Assembly: GCA_947625255.1 (NCBI GenBank)
Contig: CANQNT010000001.1
Coordinates: forward strand, 120,349 to 184,348
Length of the DNA stretch: 64,000 bases
Direction of reading: 5' to 3'
Origin: an uncultured Acetatifactor sp.
GTDB lineage: Bacteria > Bacillota > Clostridia > Lachnospirales > Lachnospiraceae
Shown here: piece after piece, positions 55,534 to 63,551 of the stretch
How the letters are laid out: every line of letters starts with the position of its first letter
Numbering within the stretch: position 1 is the stretch's first letter
The notes under the pieces: generated by a model
What the model saw: the letters and a program-made list of their open reading frames with translations, nothing else
Told to the model about the DNA's origin: nothing
The model's database searches: none
Program-made: the position numbers and the translations under genes

Positions 55534-57422
55534 TTCGGATTAATCAGGTAAAGATCAGGGCACAGGAAACTGATCAGAGGGCATTGCTGGCAAAAAAAGC
55601 GGCGGGGCTTTTGCGGGTGAGGGAGTCTGATATTCAGCGGCTTGTCATTGTGAGGCAATCGATTGACGCGCGGAAGAAGCCGGATATTTTTTACAGCTAT
55701 ACTTTGGATGTATCCTTGTATCTAACAACGGGAAAAAAGCCGGAGCGGGATGCCGCACCGGTACCGGCACGGACCGCCGGAGAGGATCCTGCCGTTTTAG
55801 AGGAGCGGATTGTTCGAAAAGCGAAAAATCCCAATATCAGCAGAATCTTGCCCGTAAAATATGTATTTCCCGCAAGCGGGACTCGTCCTGCGGCATATCG
55901 CCCCGTAATCATTGGAACGGGTCCGGCAGGCTTGTTCTGCGGCTACTTTCTGGCAAAGGCGGGATATGCGCCTATTTTGTTGGAACGGGGCGCGGACGTG
56001 GATGGCAGAATGCAGGCGGTAGAACGCTTTTGGAAAGAGGGAATTCTTGATCCCAACACCAATGTGCAGTTTGGCGAAGGGGGAGCGGGTACTTTTTCCG
56101 ATGGGAAACTGAATACTCTGGTGAAAGATAAATACGGCCGGAATGGGGCCGTGTTGGAAACTTTTGTGAGATTCGGCGCCAAAGAATCGATTTTGTACGA
56201 GGCAAAGCCGCATCTTGGAACAGATGCGTTATGCGGCATTGTGAAACGGATGCGCCAGGAAATCGAACGACTGGGCGGGGAAGTGCGCTTTGGCTGTCAG
56301 GTGACCGCGCTGCAATTGGCCGGGCCGGGATTGGACGCGGATGAAAGCTTTATTACGGCTGTAAATCCCGATAAGAGGGTTACTGGCGTAATCATCAATG
56401 GTCAGGAATTGCTGCCGTGTAATCAGGCAGTGCTTGCCATTGGACACAGCGCCAGAGATACTATGGAGGAACTCTATGCGGAGAAGATTCCCATGGAAGC
56501 CAAGTCCTTTGCCGTTGGCCTCCGGGTGGAGCATCCTCAGGCGATGATCAATCAAAGTCAGTATGGGATGGAGCAGCCTGGCCTTCTTGGAGCGGCGCCC
56601 TATAAGGTCGCCGCACAGACCAGCCTGGGCCGGGGCGTGTATTCTTTCTGTATGTGTCCGGGCGGCTATGTGGTCAATGCCTCTTCGGAGCCGGGACGGC
56701 TTGCGGTCAATGGGATGAGCTACAGTGGAAGAAATGGGCAAAATGCAAACAGTGCGATTATTGTTTCCGTAACACCGGAGGATTTCGGATCGGATCATCC
56801 CCTGGCCGGAATTGCATTTCAGAGAGAGCTGGAAGAACGCGCTTATAAGGCCGGTCAGGGGAAAATTCCGGTACAGCGTTATGGGGAATTTAAGGCTCGC
56901 GTGGAATCCGCGGGAGCGGGAAATCAACGGTTCCAAGAAGGGGCCGGTAAACAAGTGGAAGCAAAGGAGGAAGCCTACAGGCAGAAAGGAGTCCGAGAGG
57001 AGGCCTACAGGCAGGAGCGGATCCGTGAGGATTTGGACGGTACGCTTTTTTCCTCTCAGAATAAGGGTGGTTTTCGGTATGCGGATGTGAGCCGGATTCT
57101 GCCGGAGGACTGCAATCGCGCTTTTGTAGAGGGAATGACGCAATTTGGACGTTTGATTCCCGGCTTTGACGGACCGGACGCGCTGTTGTCCGGGGTAGAG
57201 AGCCGGACTTCCTCTCCCGTCAGGATTCAGCGCAATGAAGCTTTGCAGTCCCCGGCGGTACGCGGGTTGTATCCATGCGGAGAGGGAGCCGGTTACGCGG
57301 GAGGTATTACCTCGGCGGCCATGGACGGCATTCGTGTCGCGGAAATGATCGCGGCGGAATACGCGCCCTATCAAGGGACGACGGGAGCCGGAAGAAGCTC
57401 CCATTCGTGCGCTCTGGCTTAA
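55530..57422 (+). CDS. FAD-dependent dehydrogenase, COG2509 type, with repeat insertion
   Basis: A 630-residue flavoprotein. The first 115 residues are a small alpha-beta domain, FAD motif GTGPAGLFCGYFLAKAGY begins near 129, and NVQFGEGGAGTFSDGKL follows. The C-terminal half has GRGVYSFCMCPGGYV and the closing YPCGEGAGYAGGI. Near residues 465-505 is a hydrophilic insert containing two ten-residue repeats (56967-56996 and 56997-57026). Function is unknown. Coupled to the YhiN-type gene. Confidence 0.88.
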   Translation: MIRINQVKIRAQETDQRALLAKKAAGLLRVRESDIQRLVIVRQSIDARKKPDIFYSYTLDVSLYLTTGKKPERDAAPVPARTAGEDPAVLEERIVRKAKNPNISRILPVKYVFPASGTRPAAYRPVIIGTGPAGLFCGYFLAKAGYAPILLERGADVDGRMQAVERFWKEGILDPNTNVQFGEGGAGTFSDGKLNTLVKDKYGRNGAVLETFVRFGAKESILYEAKPHLGTDALCGIVKRMRQEIERLGGEVRFGCQVTALQLAGPGLDADESFITAVNPDKRVTGVIINGQELLPCNQAVLAIGHSARDTMEELYAEKIPMEAKSFAVGLRVEHPQAMINQSQYGMEQPGLLGAAPYKVAAQTSLGRGVYSFCMCPGGYVVNASSEPGRLAVNGMSYSGRNGQNANSAIIVSVTPEDFGSDHPLAGIAFQRELEERAYKAGQGKIPVQRYGEFKARVESAGAGNQRFQEGAGKQVEAKEEAYRQKGVREEAYRQERIREDLDGTLFSSQNKGGFRYADVSRILPEDCNRAFVEGMTQFGRLIPGFDGPDALLSGVESRTSSPVRIQRNEALQSPAVRGLYPCGEGAGYAGGITSAAMDGIRVAEMIAAEYAPYQGTTGAGRSSHSCALA

Positions 57423-57480
57423 ATGAACGTAGCGGACACTAAAATTGTTGCAAAAAGAGCGTTGCTTTGCCCGGCATGGC

Positions 57481-57509
57481 TTGACTTTTTTGGAAAGTTA
57501 TATGATAAT
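57481..57509 (+). promoter_or_regulatory. Sigma-A promoter for nrdR-aroE
   Basis: TTGACT, 17 bases, GATAAT. Confidence 0.6.
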
Positions 57510-57574
57510 GGTTGTCAGCAGAGAACGTTAACTGCTTGAGAAAAGGGCTCCGAAGGAGCGGAACGGAGGGTTTC

Positions 57575-58024
57575 ATGAGGTGTCCCTATTGCCATCACGA
57601 GAATACCAGGGTCACGGATTCCAGACCTGTGGAGGAGAATAATTCCATCAAGCGCAGGCGTGTCTGTGATGAATGCGGCAGGCGTTTCACTACATATGAG
57701 CAGATCGAGACCATGCCATTGATTGTTATTAAAAAAGACGAAAAGCGGGAGGCTTATGATCGTTCCAAGATTGAGGACGGGATTTTGCGGGCTTGCTACA
57801 AGAGACCTGTGAGCGCGGAACAGATTTCCACCCTGGTGAACCAAATTGAAAATGAAATTTTCAGTCTGGCAGTATCGGAAGTGTCTACCCAGACCATTGG
57901 AGAGCTGGTCATGTCTCGCCTGAAAGAACTGGATGGAGTGGCCTATGTCCGCTTCGCCTCCGTTTATCGGGAATTCAAGGACGTGAACACGTTCATGGAA
58001 GAATTGAAAAGTATTTTGAAGTGA
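57575..58024 (+). CDS. nrdR: Ribonucleotide reductase regulator NrdR
   Basis: A 149-residue repressor of nrd genes. A zinc ribbon (CPYCHHENT, CDECGRRFTTYE) is followed by an ATP-cone (VIKKDEKREAYDRSKI) that senses ATP/dATP. Standard length. The ATG at 57575 has GGAGGG upstream and starts at the zinc ribbon; the frame opens at 57512. Confidence 0.97.
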   Translation: MRCPYCHHENTRVTDSRPVEENNSIKRRRVCDECGRRFTTYEQIETMPLIVIKKDEKREAYDRSKIEDGILRACYKRPVSAEQISTLVNQIENEIFSLAVSEVSTQTIGELVMSRLKELDGVAYVRFASVYREFKDVNTFMEELKSILK

Positions 58025-58033
58025 GGGAAAAGC

Positions 58034-58909
58034 ATGAATATAAACGGTTACACCCGTACCTGCGGTCTGATTGGAGATCCGGTGGAGCACACGATGTCGC
58101 CGCTTATCCAGAACCATTTGGCCGCGCGGCTGGGAGAGAATCTGGTATATGTTCCCTTTCATGTGGAAACGGGACGGCTGGAAGACGCGGTAAGGGGCGC
58201 TTATGCCTTAAATCTGCTGGGCTGTAATGTGACGGTGCCTTATAAAAGCGCGTGCATTCCGTTTTTGGAGGATATCGATCCTTTGGCGGAACGCATCGGA
58301 GCGGTCAATACCCTGGTGCGGTGTCCGGGTGGTTTTAAAGGCTATAACACGGATATGCCGGGGCTGTACCGGGCGTTATCAAGAGATGGAGTGAAAATCG
58401 AGGGAGAACAGGTACTGCTCCTAGGGGCAGGCGGCGCGGCACGGGCAGTAGCCGTTTTGATGGCCGGGGAAGGCGCTTCCCGTATTATGATCTTTAATCG
58501 GACTCTGCGGCGGGCGGAAGCGGTGGCCGCGGAGGTGAATGCCCTGACCGGGAGAAGGCTGGCGGAGGCTTATGGTTTGCAGGATTGGCGCAGGGTTCTT
58601 TCCCACGGGGAAAAGTATCTTGCCGTGCAGACCACCAACGTGGGGATGTACCCGAACGTGGAGGATGCATTGATTGAGGACCCTGACTTCTATCGGAAGG
58701 TACATACAGGTTATGACCTGATTTTCAATCCTTCGAGCACACGGTTCATGAGGTTGGTGCGGAAAGCGGGAGGACGGGCGTTCTGCGGCCTGGGTATGCT
58801 GCTTTATCAAGGCGTGATCGCGTTTGAATTATGGACGGGACAGACAGTAGATGACAGCCTGGCGGATGAGATTTATGAAAAATTAAAAGAAAGTGCTTGC
58901 AAAAAATAA
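58034..58909 (+). CDS. aroE: Shikimate dehydrogenase
   Basis: Reduces 3-dehydroshikimate with NADPH. The 291-residue protein has GDPVEHTMSPLIQN near the start, catalytic NVTVPYKS with lysine, and the NADP motif LLGAGGAARAV. CGLGMLLYQG closes the fold. The gene's end overlaps the tRNA promoter. Confidence 0.95.
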   Translation: MNINGYTRTCGLIGDPVEHTMSPLIQNHLAARLGENLVYVPFHVETGRLEDAVRGAYALNLLGCNVTVPYKSACIPFLEDIDPLAERIGAVNTLVRCPGGFKGYNTDMPGLYRALSRDGVKIEGEQVLLLGAGGAARAVAVLMAGEGASRIMIFNRTLRRAEAVAAEVNALTGRRLAEAYGLQDWRRVLSHGEKYLAVQTTNVGMYPNVEDALIEDPDFYRKVHTGYDLIFNPSSTRFMRLVRKAGGRAFCGLGMLLYQGVIAFELWTGQTVDDSLADEIYEKLKESACKK

Positions 58910-58925
58910 GCACATATGTTAGAAT
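58897..58925 (+). promoter_or_regulatory. Sigma-A promoter for tRNA-Leu
   Basis: TTGCAA, 17 bases, TAGAAT; it overlaps the aroE stop and starts transcription about 29 bases before the tRNA. Confidence 0.65.
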
Positions 58926-58960
58926 AACGTATGTTGTGAGGCGGCAGTTTCCTTACATAT

Positions 58961-59043
58961 GCCGGCGTGTCGGAATGGCAGACGAGGCAGACTCAAAATC
59001 TGTTGTTGGCAACAACGTGCGGGTTCAAGTCCCGCTGCCGGCA
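58961..59043 (+). tRNA. tRNA-Leu (anticodon CAA)
   Basis: An 83-base class II tRNA. The acceptor stem pairs GCCGGCG with TGCCGGC, discriminator A at 59043; the anticodon loop CTCAAAA gives CAA, reading UUG. The variable arm is long (TTGTTGGCAACAA region), and T-loop GTTCAAGT is present. CCA is not encoded. Its 3' end borders the integrated element and probably overlaps the attachment core. Confidence 0.93.
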
Positions 59044-59060
59044 GTAATCAAAAACGACGT

Positions 59061-59104
59061 AAAATGGCTACAAATCCACTAAATAAGCGGTTTGTAGCCA
59101 TTTT
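59061..59104 (+). terminator. Strong terminator after tRNA-Leu
   Basis: A perfect 14-base stem, AAAATGGCTACAAA (59061-59074) with TTTGTAGCCATTTT (59091-59104). A and T runs on both sides allow it to stop transcription from both directions. Confidence 0.8.
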
Positions 59105-59174
59105 ATTTCCCTAATTCTATAATTAGATATTATGAAAATTTGACATGATTATAGATTTTTTTGTCATGAAATTG

Positions 59175-60170
59175 TCACGAAAAAAGGGTACTTGCGAGCT
59201 TTGCCGAAGCCTCCCTTTTGGCTTTTTCCTCTTTTTCCATCATGGAGTGCCTGTATACTGTTTTCATAACATAATCACTTTTCCATCCACCCATCCGCAT
59301 GATGTCGGCATCGGCAATTCCAATACTTGACATTTGGCTTGCAAAAAAATGGCGGAGCTTGTGAAGCGAGAAGTGCGGAATACAAAGCCTTTCCTCAACT
59401 TTGGAAAGCTGGCAGGTTATGGAGTTTGGATTTCCATCATAAACGAATCCTTGCACCCTGATTTTATTTGCCAGTTCTTGAGGAATAATAATGTCTCTTG
59501 TGCTTTTTTCCGTCTTAGTTGTCTTAACTACCCATTCCTTGTTTTGATCCTGCACGAGTGCCTTGTTAATATGCACCACGTCCCCGTCAATATCGGACAG
59601 GGTAAGGGCACATATTTCAGACCTGCGCATACCATAACAGGCAAGCGTTATAGGTATTTCAAGCGGTGTTCCATTTATCTCTTTAAGTATCTGCTTAACA
59701 TCGTCCTGTGACGGCGTATAAGGCTCAATTTTGGCCTTTTGAGGGAGTTTAGTATAAATCTTCATGTCCGGGCGAAAAGTGCCTAAAACGGCGGAAATAA
59801 AGCCGTGATAGTTGCGCACAGTCTTTGGCGACTTGTTCTTTGATAGTTCATTCACCACCCTGTTAATATCGATTTGGGTAATGTCAGATATGCGCAATTT
59901 AGAAAACCACTCCGGAAGGCGTTTTGGCATCTCCACATAATCTTTTATCGTCCTTGGAGACAATACATTTTTCTTCATATCAGCATACTCTTTAGCGGCG
60001 CCCACAAACGTCATTTTTGAATAATCGTTTTTCACCTTGTCCAGTTCGTCCGAGATCGCTTTCAGCGCTTCTTTCTGTGTAGGTTTTTCGTCAAAAACAA
60101 CGGAATAGGTTTTCCCCTGATACATTTTCCGCACTCTGTATGAGCCGGAGGGGAGTTTTTCGATTTTCAT
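59175..60170 (-). CDS. int: Tyrosine-type site-specific integrase
   Basis: A 331-residue phage/ICE integrase. A beta-rich N-terminal arm-binding part (MKIEKLPSGSYRVRKMY), a SAM-like core-binding domain (TFVGAAKEYADMKK), then the catalytic domain with Arg in CYGMRRSEIC, Lys in VKTTKTEKSTRD, HKLRH, and Tyr in KTVYRHSM. The ATG at 60170 has GGAGG eight bases upstream; the open frame goes 51 codons further. It reads toward tRNA-Leu, so it marks the left end of an element integrated there. Confidence 0.95.
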   Translation of the reverse strand: MKIEKLPSGSYRVRKMYQGKTYSVVFDEKPTQKEALKAISDELDKVKNDYSKMTFVGAAKEYADMKKNVLSPRTIKDYVEMPKRLPEWFSKLRISDITQIDINRVVNELSKNKSPKTVRNYHGFISAVLGTFRPDMKIYTKLPQKAKIEPYTPSQDDVKQILKEINGTPLEIPITLACYGMRRSEICALTLSDIDGDVVHINKALVQDQNKEWVVKTTKTEKSTRDIIIPQELANKIRVQGFVYDGNPNSITCQLSKVEERLCIPHFSLHKLRHFFASQMSSIGIADADIMRMGGWKSDYVMKTVYRHSMMEKEEKAKREASAKLASTLFS

Positions 60171-60254
60171 AGTATCATCCTCCATGTATTGATTATTTTT
60201 ATTTTTGATGTTATAATTTAAAAACCGCCGGTACGTTGGTGGTGAGGAAAAGCT

Positions 60255-60353
60255 ATGACCATATTTGACATTATCAGCAGGATAATACCTGGCATTATGT
60301 CTATCCTCAACTTTATTTATCAAGTATATAAAGACAGGAAGAAAGAGAAGTAA
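60255..60353 (+). CDS. 32-residue hydrophobic micropeptide
   Basis: ATG at 60255 with GTGAGGA upstream, stop at 60351-60353. The product, MTIFDIISRIIPGIMS continuing through NFIYQVY to a basic end KDRKKEK, is one membrane helix with a positive tail, the shape of Fst/TxpA-type type I toxins and of some phage micropeptides. It is divergent from int. Could also be chance. Confidence 0.45.
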   Translation: MTIFDIISRIIPGIMSILNFIYQVYKDRKKEK

Positions 60354-60462
60354 TACATAGTCTATGGGGCTTGTGAGTTGACGGTCAGCGGACTAACCAA
60401 CCGCTCCGGCGAATCTTACTAATCCAATGTAGACTGTGGTGTAGCAAGTTTCCATAGATTTC

Positions 60463-60491
60463 TTGACAAATCAAGCCTATTGGAATATACT
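60463..60491 (+). promoter_or_regulatory. Sigma-A promoter of candidate small RNA 1
   Basis: TTGACA, 17 bases, TATACT. No coding gene follows before a strong terminator at 60581-60618. Confidence 0.7.
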
Positions 60492-60497
60492 TATTTC

Positions 60498-60618
60498 ATG
60501 GTCATATAAATTTTCCTCAAATAAGGGAAGGAGGTACTCATAGGACGGTAACCTGTGAGAAAAAATCCCTTAGTATTTCAGAAGCAGTTGGGCGGAAACG
60601 TCTGGCTGCTTCTTTTTT
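60498..60618 (+). ncRNA. Candidate small RNA 1 (about 120 nt)
   Basis: Bounded by a consensus promoter and a terminator whose 14-base stem (60581-60594 with 60599-60612) has a GAAA loop and six T. Inside, AAGGGA (60523-60528) pairs with TCCCTT (60566-60571) around an inner stem CTCATAGG / CCTGTGAG (60537-60544, 60552-60559). An unpaired AGGAGG (60529-60534) is exposed in the outer loop. No start codon fits after it. Confidence 0.55.
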
Positions 60619-60658
60619 GAGCACAAAAATAACACCACAATCAAAACAAACGTTCTGG

Positions 60659-60687
60659 TTGACTTGGTGTTCCGAGGATGATACAAT
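60659..60687 (+). promoter_or_regulatory. Sigma-A promoter of candidate small RNA 2
   Basis: TTGACT, 17 bases, TACAAT. The -10 lies within an inverted repeat (60672-60685 with 60702-60715), so the site may also be protein-controlled. Confidence 0.55.
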
Positions 60688-60693
60688 ATTTCT

Positions 60694-60760
60694 TGTGTAG
60701 GTGTATCATCTTCGGAGATATGCTTTGCCGCTCTGGTGTTGGTAGCACCGGGGCGGTTTT
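60694..60760 (+). ncRNA. Candidate small RNA 2 (about 67 nt)
   Basis: Starts near 60694 and ends at a hairpin CCGCTCTGGTG / CACCGGGGCGG (60728-60738, 60746-60756) followed by TTTT. It points toward the 3' end of the convergent zinc-ribbon gene. No reading frame with a ribosome site is present. Confidence 0.45.
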
Positions 60761-60767
60761 AATTTTC

Positions 60768-61406
60768 CTATTTTGCTATAAATATAATCTTGCTTTGAGT
60801 AAAGTAATTAACCTTATACTCTAATTCAATTTCTTTTGCATCAGATGGAACTTCATAATATACAGCGCCTTTGACTTTTTTGCCGGATGAAATCGTTGCA
60901 TCTATTTGATCATCACCAATCCATGATTGATCCATAGAGTAACCATCTGCATAACAATCCCAATTAACAAGTGAAGATATTGTCTGGTCTGAATCTCCTA
61001 TATTTTCAAACTCAAACTCCATTCTATAGTACATATATCCATCTTTTGGCTGTAGAAACTCATTGTCGGATTTCCACTCGCCAGCGCTTAAAAAGCTTAT
61101 TCTTAAATTAGAAGTTTCAACAACATCTCCAACATTAAATTTATTATCTACTTCCTGTTGTTGAGTTTCGCTTTGGTTATTTCCTTCCCTTGTCGATTCT
61201 CCAACCTTTTGCGGGTTATTGTCGCTTGGACTATCTGAATTACCCCCACTTGCAAGTGCGGCAATTACAATAATCACAACAACAGCAATAATAATCCATT
61301 TCATTTTGCCGCCCTGCTTTTTCTTGCAGTTAGGACAGATTTTTGCATCAGCCGGTATTTCCGTCTTGCAATACTTACACAACTTTGTTCCTTCCTTTTT
61401 TGCCAT
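60768..61406 (-). CDS. Zinc-ribbon membrane protein with DUF4352-like domain
   Basis: A 212-residue protein. An N-terminal zinc ribbon (CKYCKTEIP, CPNCKKK), one membrane helix near residues 35-52, a Ser/Gln/Asn-rich spacer, and an extracellular Ig-like DUF4352/DUF5067-type domain (NLRISFLSAGEWKSD, then FEFENIGDSD). The ATG at 61406 has GAGGG upstream. It lies among lysogeny genes and could be a lysogenic-conversion or superinfection-exclusion protein, by inference from position. Confidence 0.7.
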   Translation of the reverse strand: MAKKEGTKLCKYCKTEIPADAKICPNCKKKQGGKMKWIIIAVVVIIVIAALASGGNSDSPSDNNPQKVGESTREGNNQSETQQQEVDNKFNVGDVVETSNLRISFLSAGEWKSDNEFLQPKDGYMYYRMEFEFENIGDSDQTISSLVNWDCYADGYSMDQSWIGDDQIDATISSGKKVKGAVYYEVPSDAKEIELEYKVNYFTQSKIIFIAK

Positions 61407-61466
61407 ATCAATTCCCTCTTTTCTTTTGATTTTTTTTATTAAATCGCCGAAGCGGTTCAACCAATT

Positions 61467-61685
61467 TTAATCCTCCAGTGCGTGAGCATAAGCTTCTATC
61501 CTCTGTACACACTCTTTCCCAAAATCATTCATTTTGATATGCTCGATCTCATGCAGATAAGCTTTTTCAATCTGATTCTGTGCCATCCGAGCATTGAGAA
61601 AAACACTGTATGACCCATCCTCATTCTTTACCGTCTGCCCCTTGACCCGTGTAGGCATATCAATCAATATGGTATTTACCGTCAA
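61467..61685 (-). CDS. ImmA/IrrE-like metalloprotease, short form
   Basis: A 72-residue protein with HEIEHIKMN, the HExxH zinc motif of ImmA-type proteases that cleave CI-type repressors. At 72 residues it is only the core. It overlaps the repressor gene by four bases, as is usual for an ImmA-ImmR unit. It may control induction. Confidence 0.7.
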   Translation of the reverse strand: MTVNTILIDMPTRVKGQTVKNEDGSYSVFLNARMAQNQIEKAYLHEIEHIKMNDFGKECVQRIEAYAHALED

Positions 61686-62056
61686 TCATTCTCACCCCGT
61701 TCCTTGCGCTTGAGCGCGAGCATCATTTCGCGCACTGTCCGCAGGTCCTCAGGCGATGCGTTCCGGGACGCATCGAACAACATGCGGAGTTCTTTATTTT
61801 CAAAAATTTCCTGCGCAATAGCTGCCGTCTCATCGTTGAGGTAGTAACCCTGTTTTGGTTCCGGCATTCTACCAGTGGTCAGGTAATCAATAGGAACGTC
61901 AAAATAATCTGCGATCTTTTGAAGAGTTTTTGCCGTCGGCGTGCTTTTTCCAAGTTTCCAATTACTCAAGGCGGTTTGCGTAACTCCTGCTTCTTTTGCA
62001 ACCTTGTACGGAGAAACACCATTTTTTTGTAAAAGTTGCTCAAAAATCTCGTACAT
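61682..62056 (-). CDS. CI-type XRE repressor
   Basis: A 124-residue repressor with an N-terminal helix-turn-helix (SPYKVAKEAGVTQTALSNWK) and a C-terminal helical stretch (PEDLRTVREMMLALKRKE). It is divergent from the Cro-like gene, across a 227-base region with repeated sites. Likely maintains lysogeny. Confidence 0.88.
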   Translation of the reverse strand: MYEIFEQLLQKNGVSPYKVAKEAGVTQTALSNWKLGKSTPTAKTLQKIADYFDVPIDYLTTGRMPEPKQGYYLNDETAAIAQEIFENKELRMLFDASRNASPEDLRTVREMMLALKRKERGEND

Positions 62057-62083
62057 AAATTGTTACCCTTTCACAAAAATAAT

Positions 62084-62248
62084 GTACTTACGGAAAAGTT
62101 AGCAAAACCGCTTGACTACTAATCAAAAAAGTAGTAACATGTACTTACGCAAACAAAATGAACTCGCGGCTGCTACTTTCGAGTAAGTGTGCTAAATTAT
62201 AAAATGTGGTAGTTTTGTAATTGAAAGTATATCATAGCTCGAAAGTAC
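62084..62248. promoter_or_regulatory. Repressor/Cro operator region with four related sites
   Basis: GTACTTACGG (62084), GTACTTACGC (62141), TACTTTCGAGTAAG (62174) and CTCGAAAGTA (62238) share the core ACTT(A/T)CG or its complement. A TTGACT at 62112, 17 bases, TAACAT is a possible rightward promoter flanked by two of them. The layout fits a phage genetic switch. Confidence 0.5.
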
Positions 62249-62283
62249 CGTCAAGAGAATACTTTTTTGAAAGGGGTGTAAAA

Positions 62284-62469
62284 TTGTACGAAAAATTTGA
62301 CGAGTTATTGTCAGAAACTCACAAAACACCGTATAGGGTTTCAAAAGATACGGGAATAAGCCAGACTGCATTTTCAAATTGGAAGTCTGGACGCTGTCGG
62401 CCAAGCCTTGAAAGTTTGCGTAAGCTGGCTGTTTATTTTGACAAACCTATTGAATATTTTCTCGGGTAG
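62284..62469 (+). CDS. Cro-like XRE regulator
   Basis: A 61-residue helix-turn-helix protein. A TTG at 62284 follows AAAGGGG; reading from there gives LYEKFDELLSETHKTPYRV-type start and recognition helix SQTAFSNWKSGR. It is a close relative of the CI-type protein, as expected for a Cro partner. Confidence 0.8.
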   Translation: MYEKFDELLSETHKTPYRVSKDTGISQTAFSNWKSGRCRPSLESLRKLAVYFDKPIEYFLG

Positions 62470-62485
62470 GAGGGGGGATGAAATC

Positions 62486-62665
62486 TTGAAGAAAAACAAA
62501 AAGAAAAAGGCTCCGAAGATGGTGCGAGCATCCCAGAAGCCAGTTTCAGATGTTGACATGATCGCGGACAAGGTTTCAGAAAAGATATTTGCCCGCATGG
62601 CTGAGGCAATCGGAAATCCAATCGCTAATCCGTTTGATTATTCAGCCACTGATGATAGCACTTGA
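62486..62665 (+). CDS. Small phage-type protein
   Basis: A 59-residue, lysine-rich then helical protein (IADKVSEKIFARMAEA). TTG start with GGAGGGGGG upstream; an ATG at 62478 leads only to a quick stop. No family recognised. Confidence 0.5.
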   Translation: MKKNKKKKAPKMVRASQKPVSDVDMIADKVSEKIFARMAEAIGNPIANPFDYSATDDST

Positions 62666-62837
62666 GAATTTTTACGGCGCTGATTTCGGAAAATGTACGG
62701 TAGTAAAATATTTGTCCTTCAACTTCGTCCTGAATGTTTTCTCTTTGAACGATGCTGTTTACTTCCGAAACGATTTCATCATGAACATGTTTTCCGTCAG
62801 TGCTCATAAATTTCTCAAAATCTTTGAAGTCTTTCAT
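62625..62837 (-). CDS. Small phage-type protein, minus strand
   Basis: A 70-residue protein starting MKDFKDFEKFMSTDG, with AAAGGAG upstream and a TATAAT (62891-62886) further back. Acidic and helical. Its end overlaps that of the plus-strand gene by 41 bases. No family recognised. Confidence 0.5.
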   Translation of the reverse strand: MKDFKDFEKFMSTDGKHVHDEIVSEVNSIVQRENIQDEVEGQIFYYRTFSEISAVKILKCYHQWLNNQTD

Positions 62838-62953
62838 GCTGTAGTCTCCTTTCTGTGGACTCGGCTCTGGTAAGCCTGTAAGGACATTATAGCATGGCGA
62901 AACAAAAAAGTTGTATACACATCAAAACAAAACTATAAAAAGGAAGTGATTAT

Positions 62954-63130
62954 TTGGCAAAGTTATATAACTGCGAAGAGATCGCAGAGAGGTATGACGT
63001 TCAGGTCATTACTGTGTGGGATTGGATTCGGAAGAAAAAGCTCCCGGCAATGAAGATCGGGAAGTCTTATCGAGTCAGCGAAGAGGACTTGAAAAAGTTC
63101 GAGGATGATAGGCGGACGGTTTCGGCATAA
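62954..63130 (+). CDS. Excisionase-like HTH protein
   Basis: A 58-residue helix-turn-helix protein of the MerR/excisionase fold (EIAERYDVQVITVWDWIRKKKLPAMKIG, cut in part to WDWIRKKKLPAMKIGKSYRV). TTG start with AAGGAAGTG upstream. It may be Xis for the adjacent integrase, or an early regulator. Confidence 0.7.
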   Translation: MAKLYNCEEIAERYDVQVITVWDWIRKKKLPAMKIGKSYRVSEEDLKKFEDDRRTVSA

Positions 63131-63160
63131 CAGATCAAATATTTCCTAAGTTAGGAAGTG

Positions 63161-63268
63161 ATGCAGACGAAAAAAATTAAAGAGTATTGGATAACCATTG
63201 TTGTATCAGCGGCCACAACTGTTTTATTCCGCTTATTAACAGATTGGTTATTACCGAAACTGTTATAG
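63161..63268 (+). CDS. 35-residue hydrophobic micropeptide
   Basis: ATG at 63161 with TAGGAAGTG upstream, product MQTKKIKEYWITIVVSA continuing with one membrane helix to PKLL. Similar in shape to the micropeptide at 60255, but not similar in sequence. Confidence 0.45.
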   Translation: MQTKKIKEYWITIVVSAATTVLFRLLTDWLLPKLL

Positions 63269-63325
63269 GCCAAAAGCAAAAATGTGAGGGTAGAAATTAC
63301 GAAATTGAGCAACGGAGGTGAGAAA

Positions 63326-63550
63326 TTGGTTACGGTAAACTGTAATAATCTCGAAGCGGAGATGAAGCGTATCGGAATTAGCCGAAAAGACTTAGCGAAC
63401 CGTATAGGGTGTTCATATAGAACGATGCATTCACGCTTTAATGGAACATCACAATGGCTGTATGACGAATGTGTAACTATACGAGATGCTTTTTTCCCGG
63501 AAATGGATTTAAATTACCTGTTTCCGTATGTTCAGAAGGAGGTGGGATAA
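63326..63550 (+). CDS. Small DNA-binding protein, XRE-like
   Basis: A 74-residue protein with a helix-turn-helix (ISRKDLANRIGCSYRTMHSRF). TTG start with GGAGGTG upstream; the open frame begins at 63284. Found among early phage genes. Confidence 0.65.
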   Translation: MVTVNCNNLEAEMKRIGISRKDLANRIGCSYRTMHSRFNGTSQWLYDECVTIRDAFFPEMDLNYLFPYVQKEVG

Positions 63551-63551
63551 A

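Noticed and set aside
60529..60552. A tiny frame after the AGGAGG of candidate RNA 1
   Set aside because: The codon at the right distance is ATA and the frame stops after three codons, so it was not called as coding.
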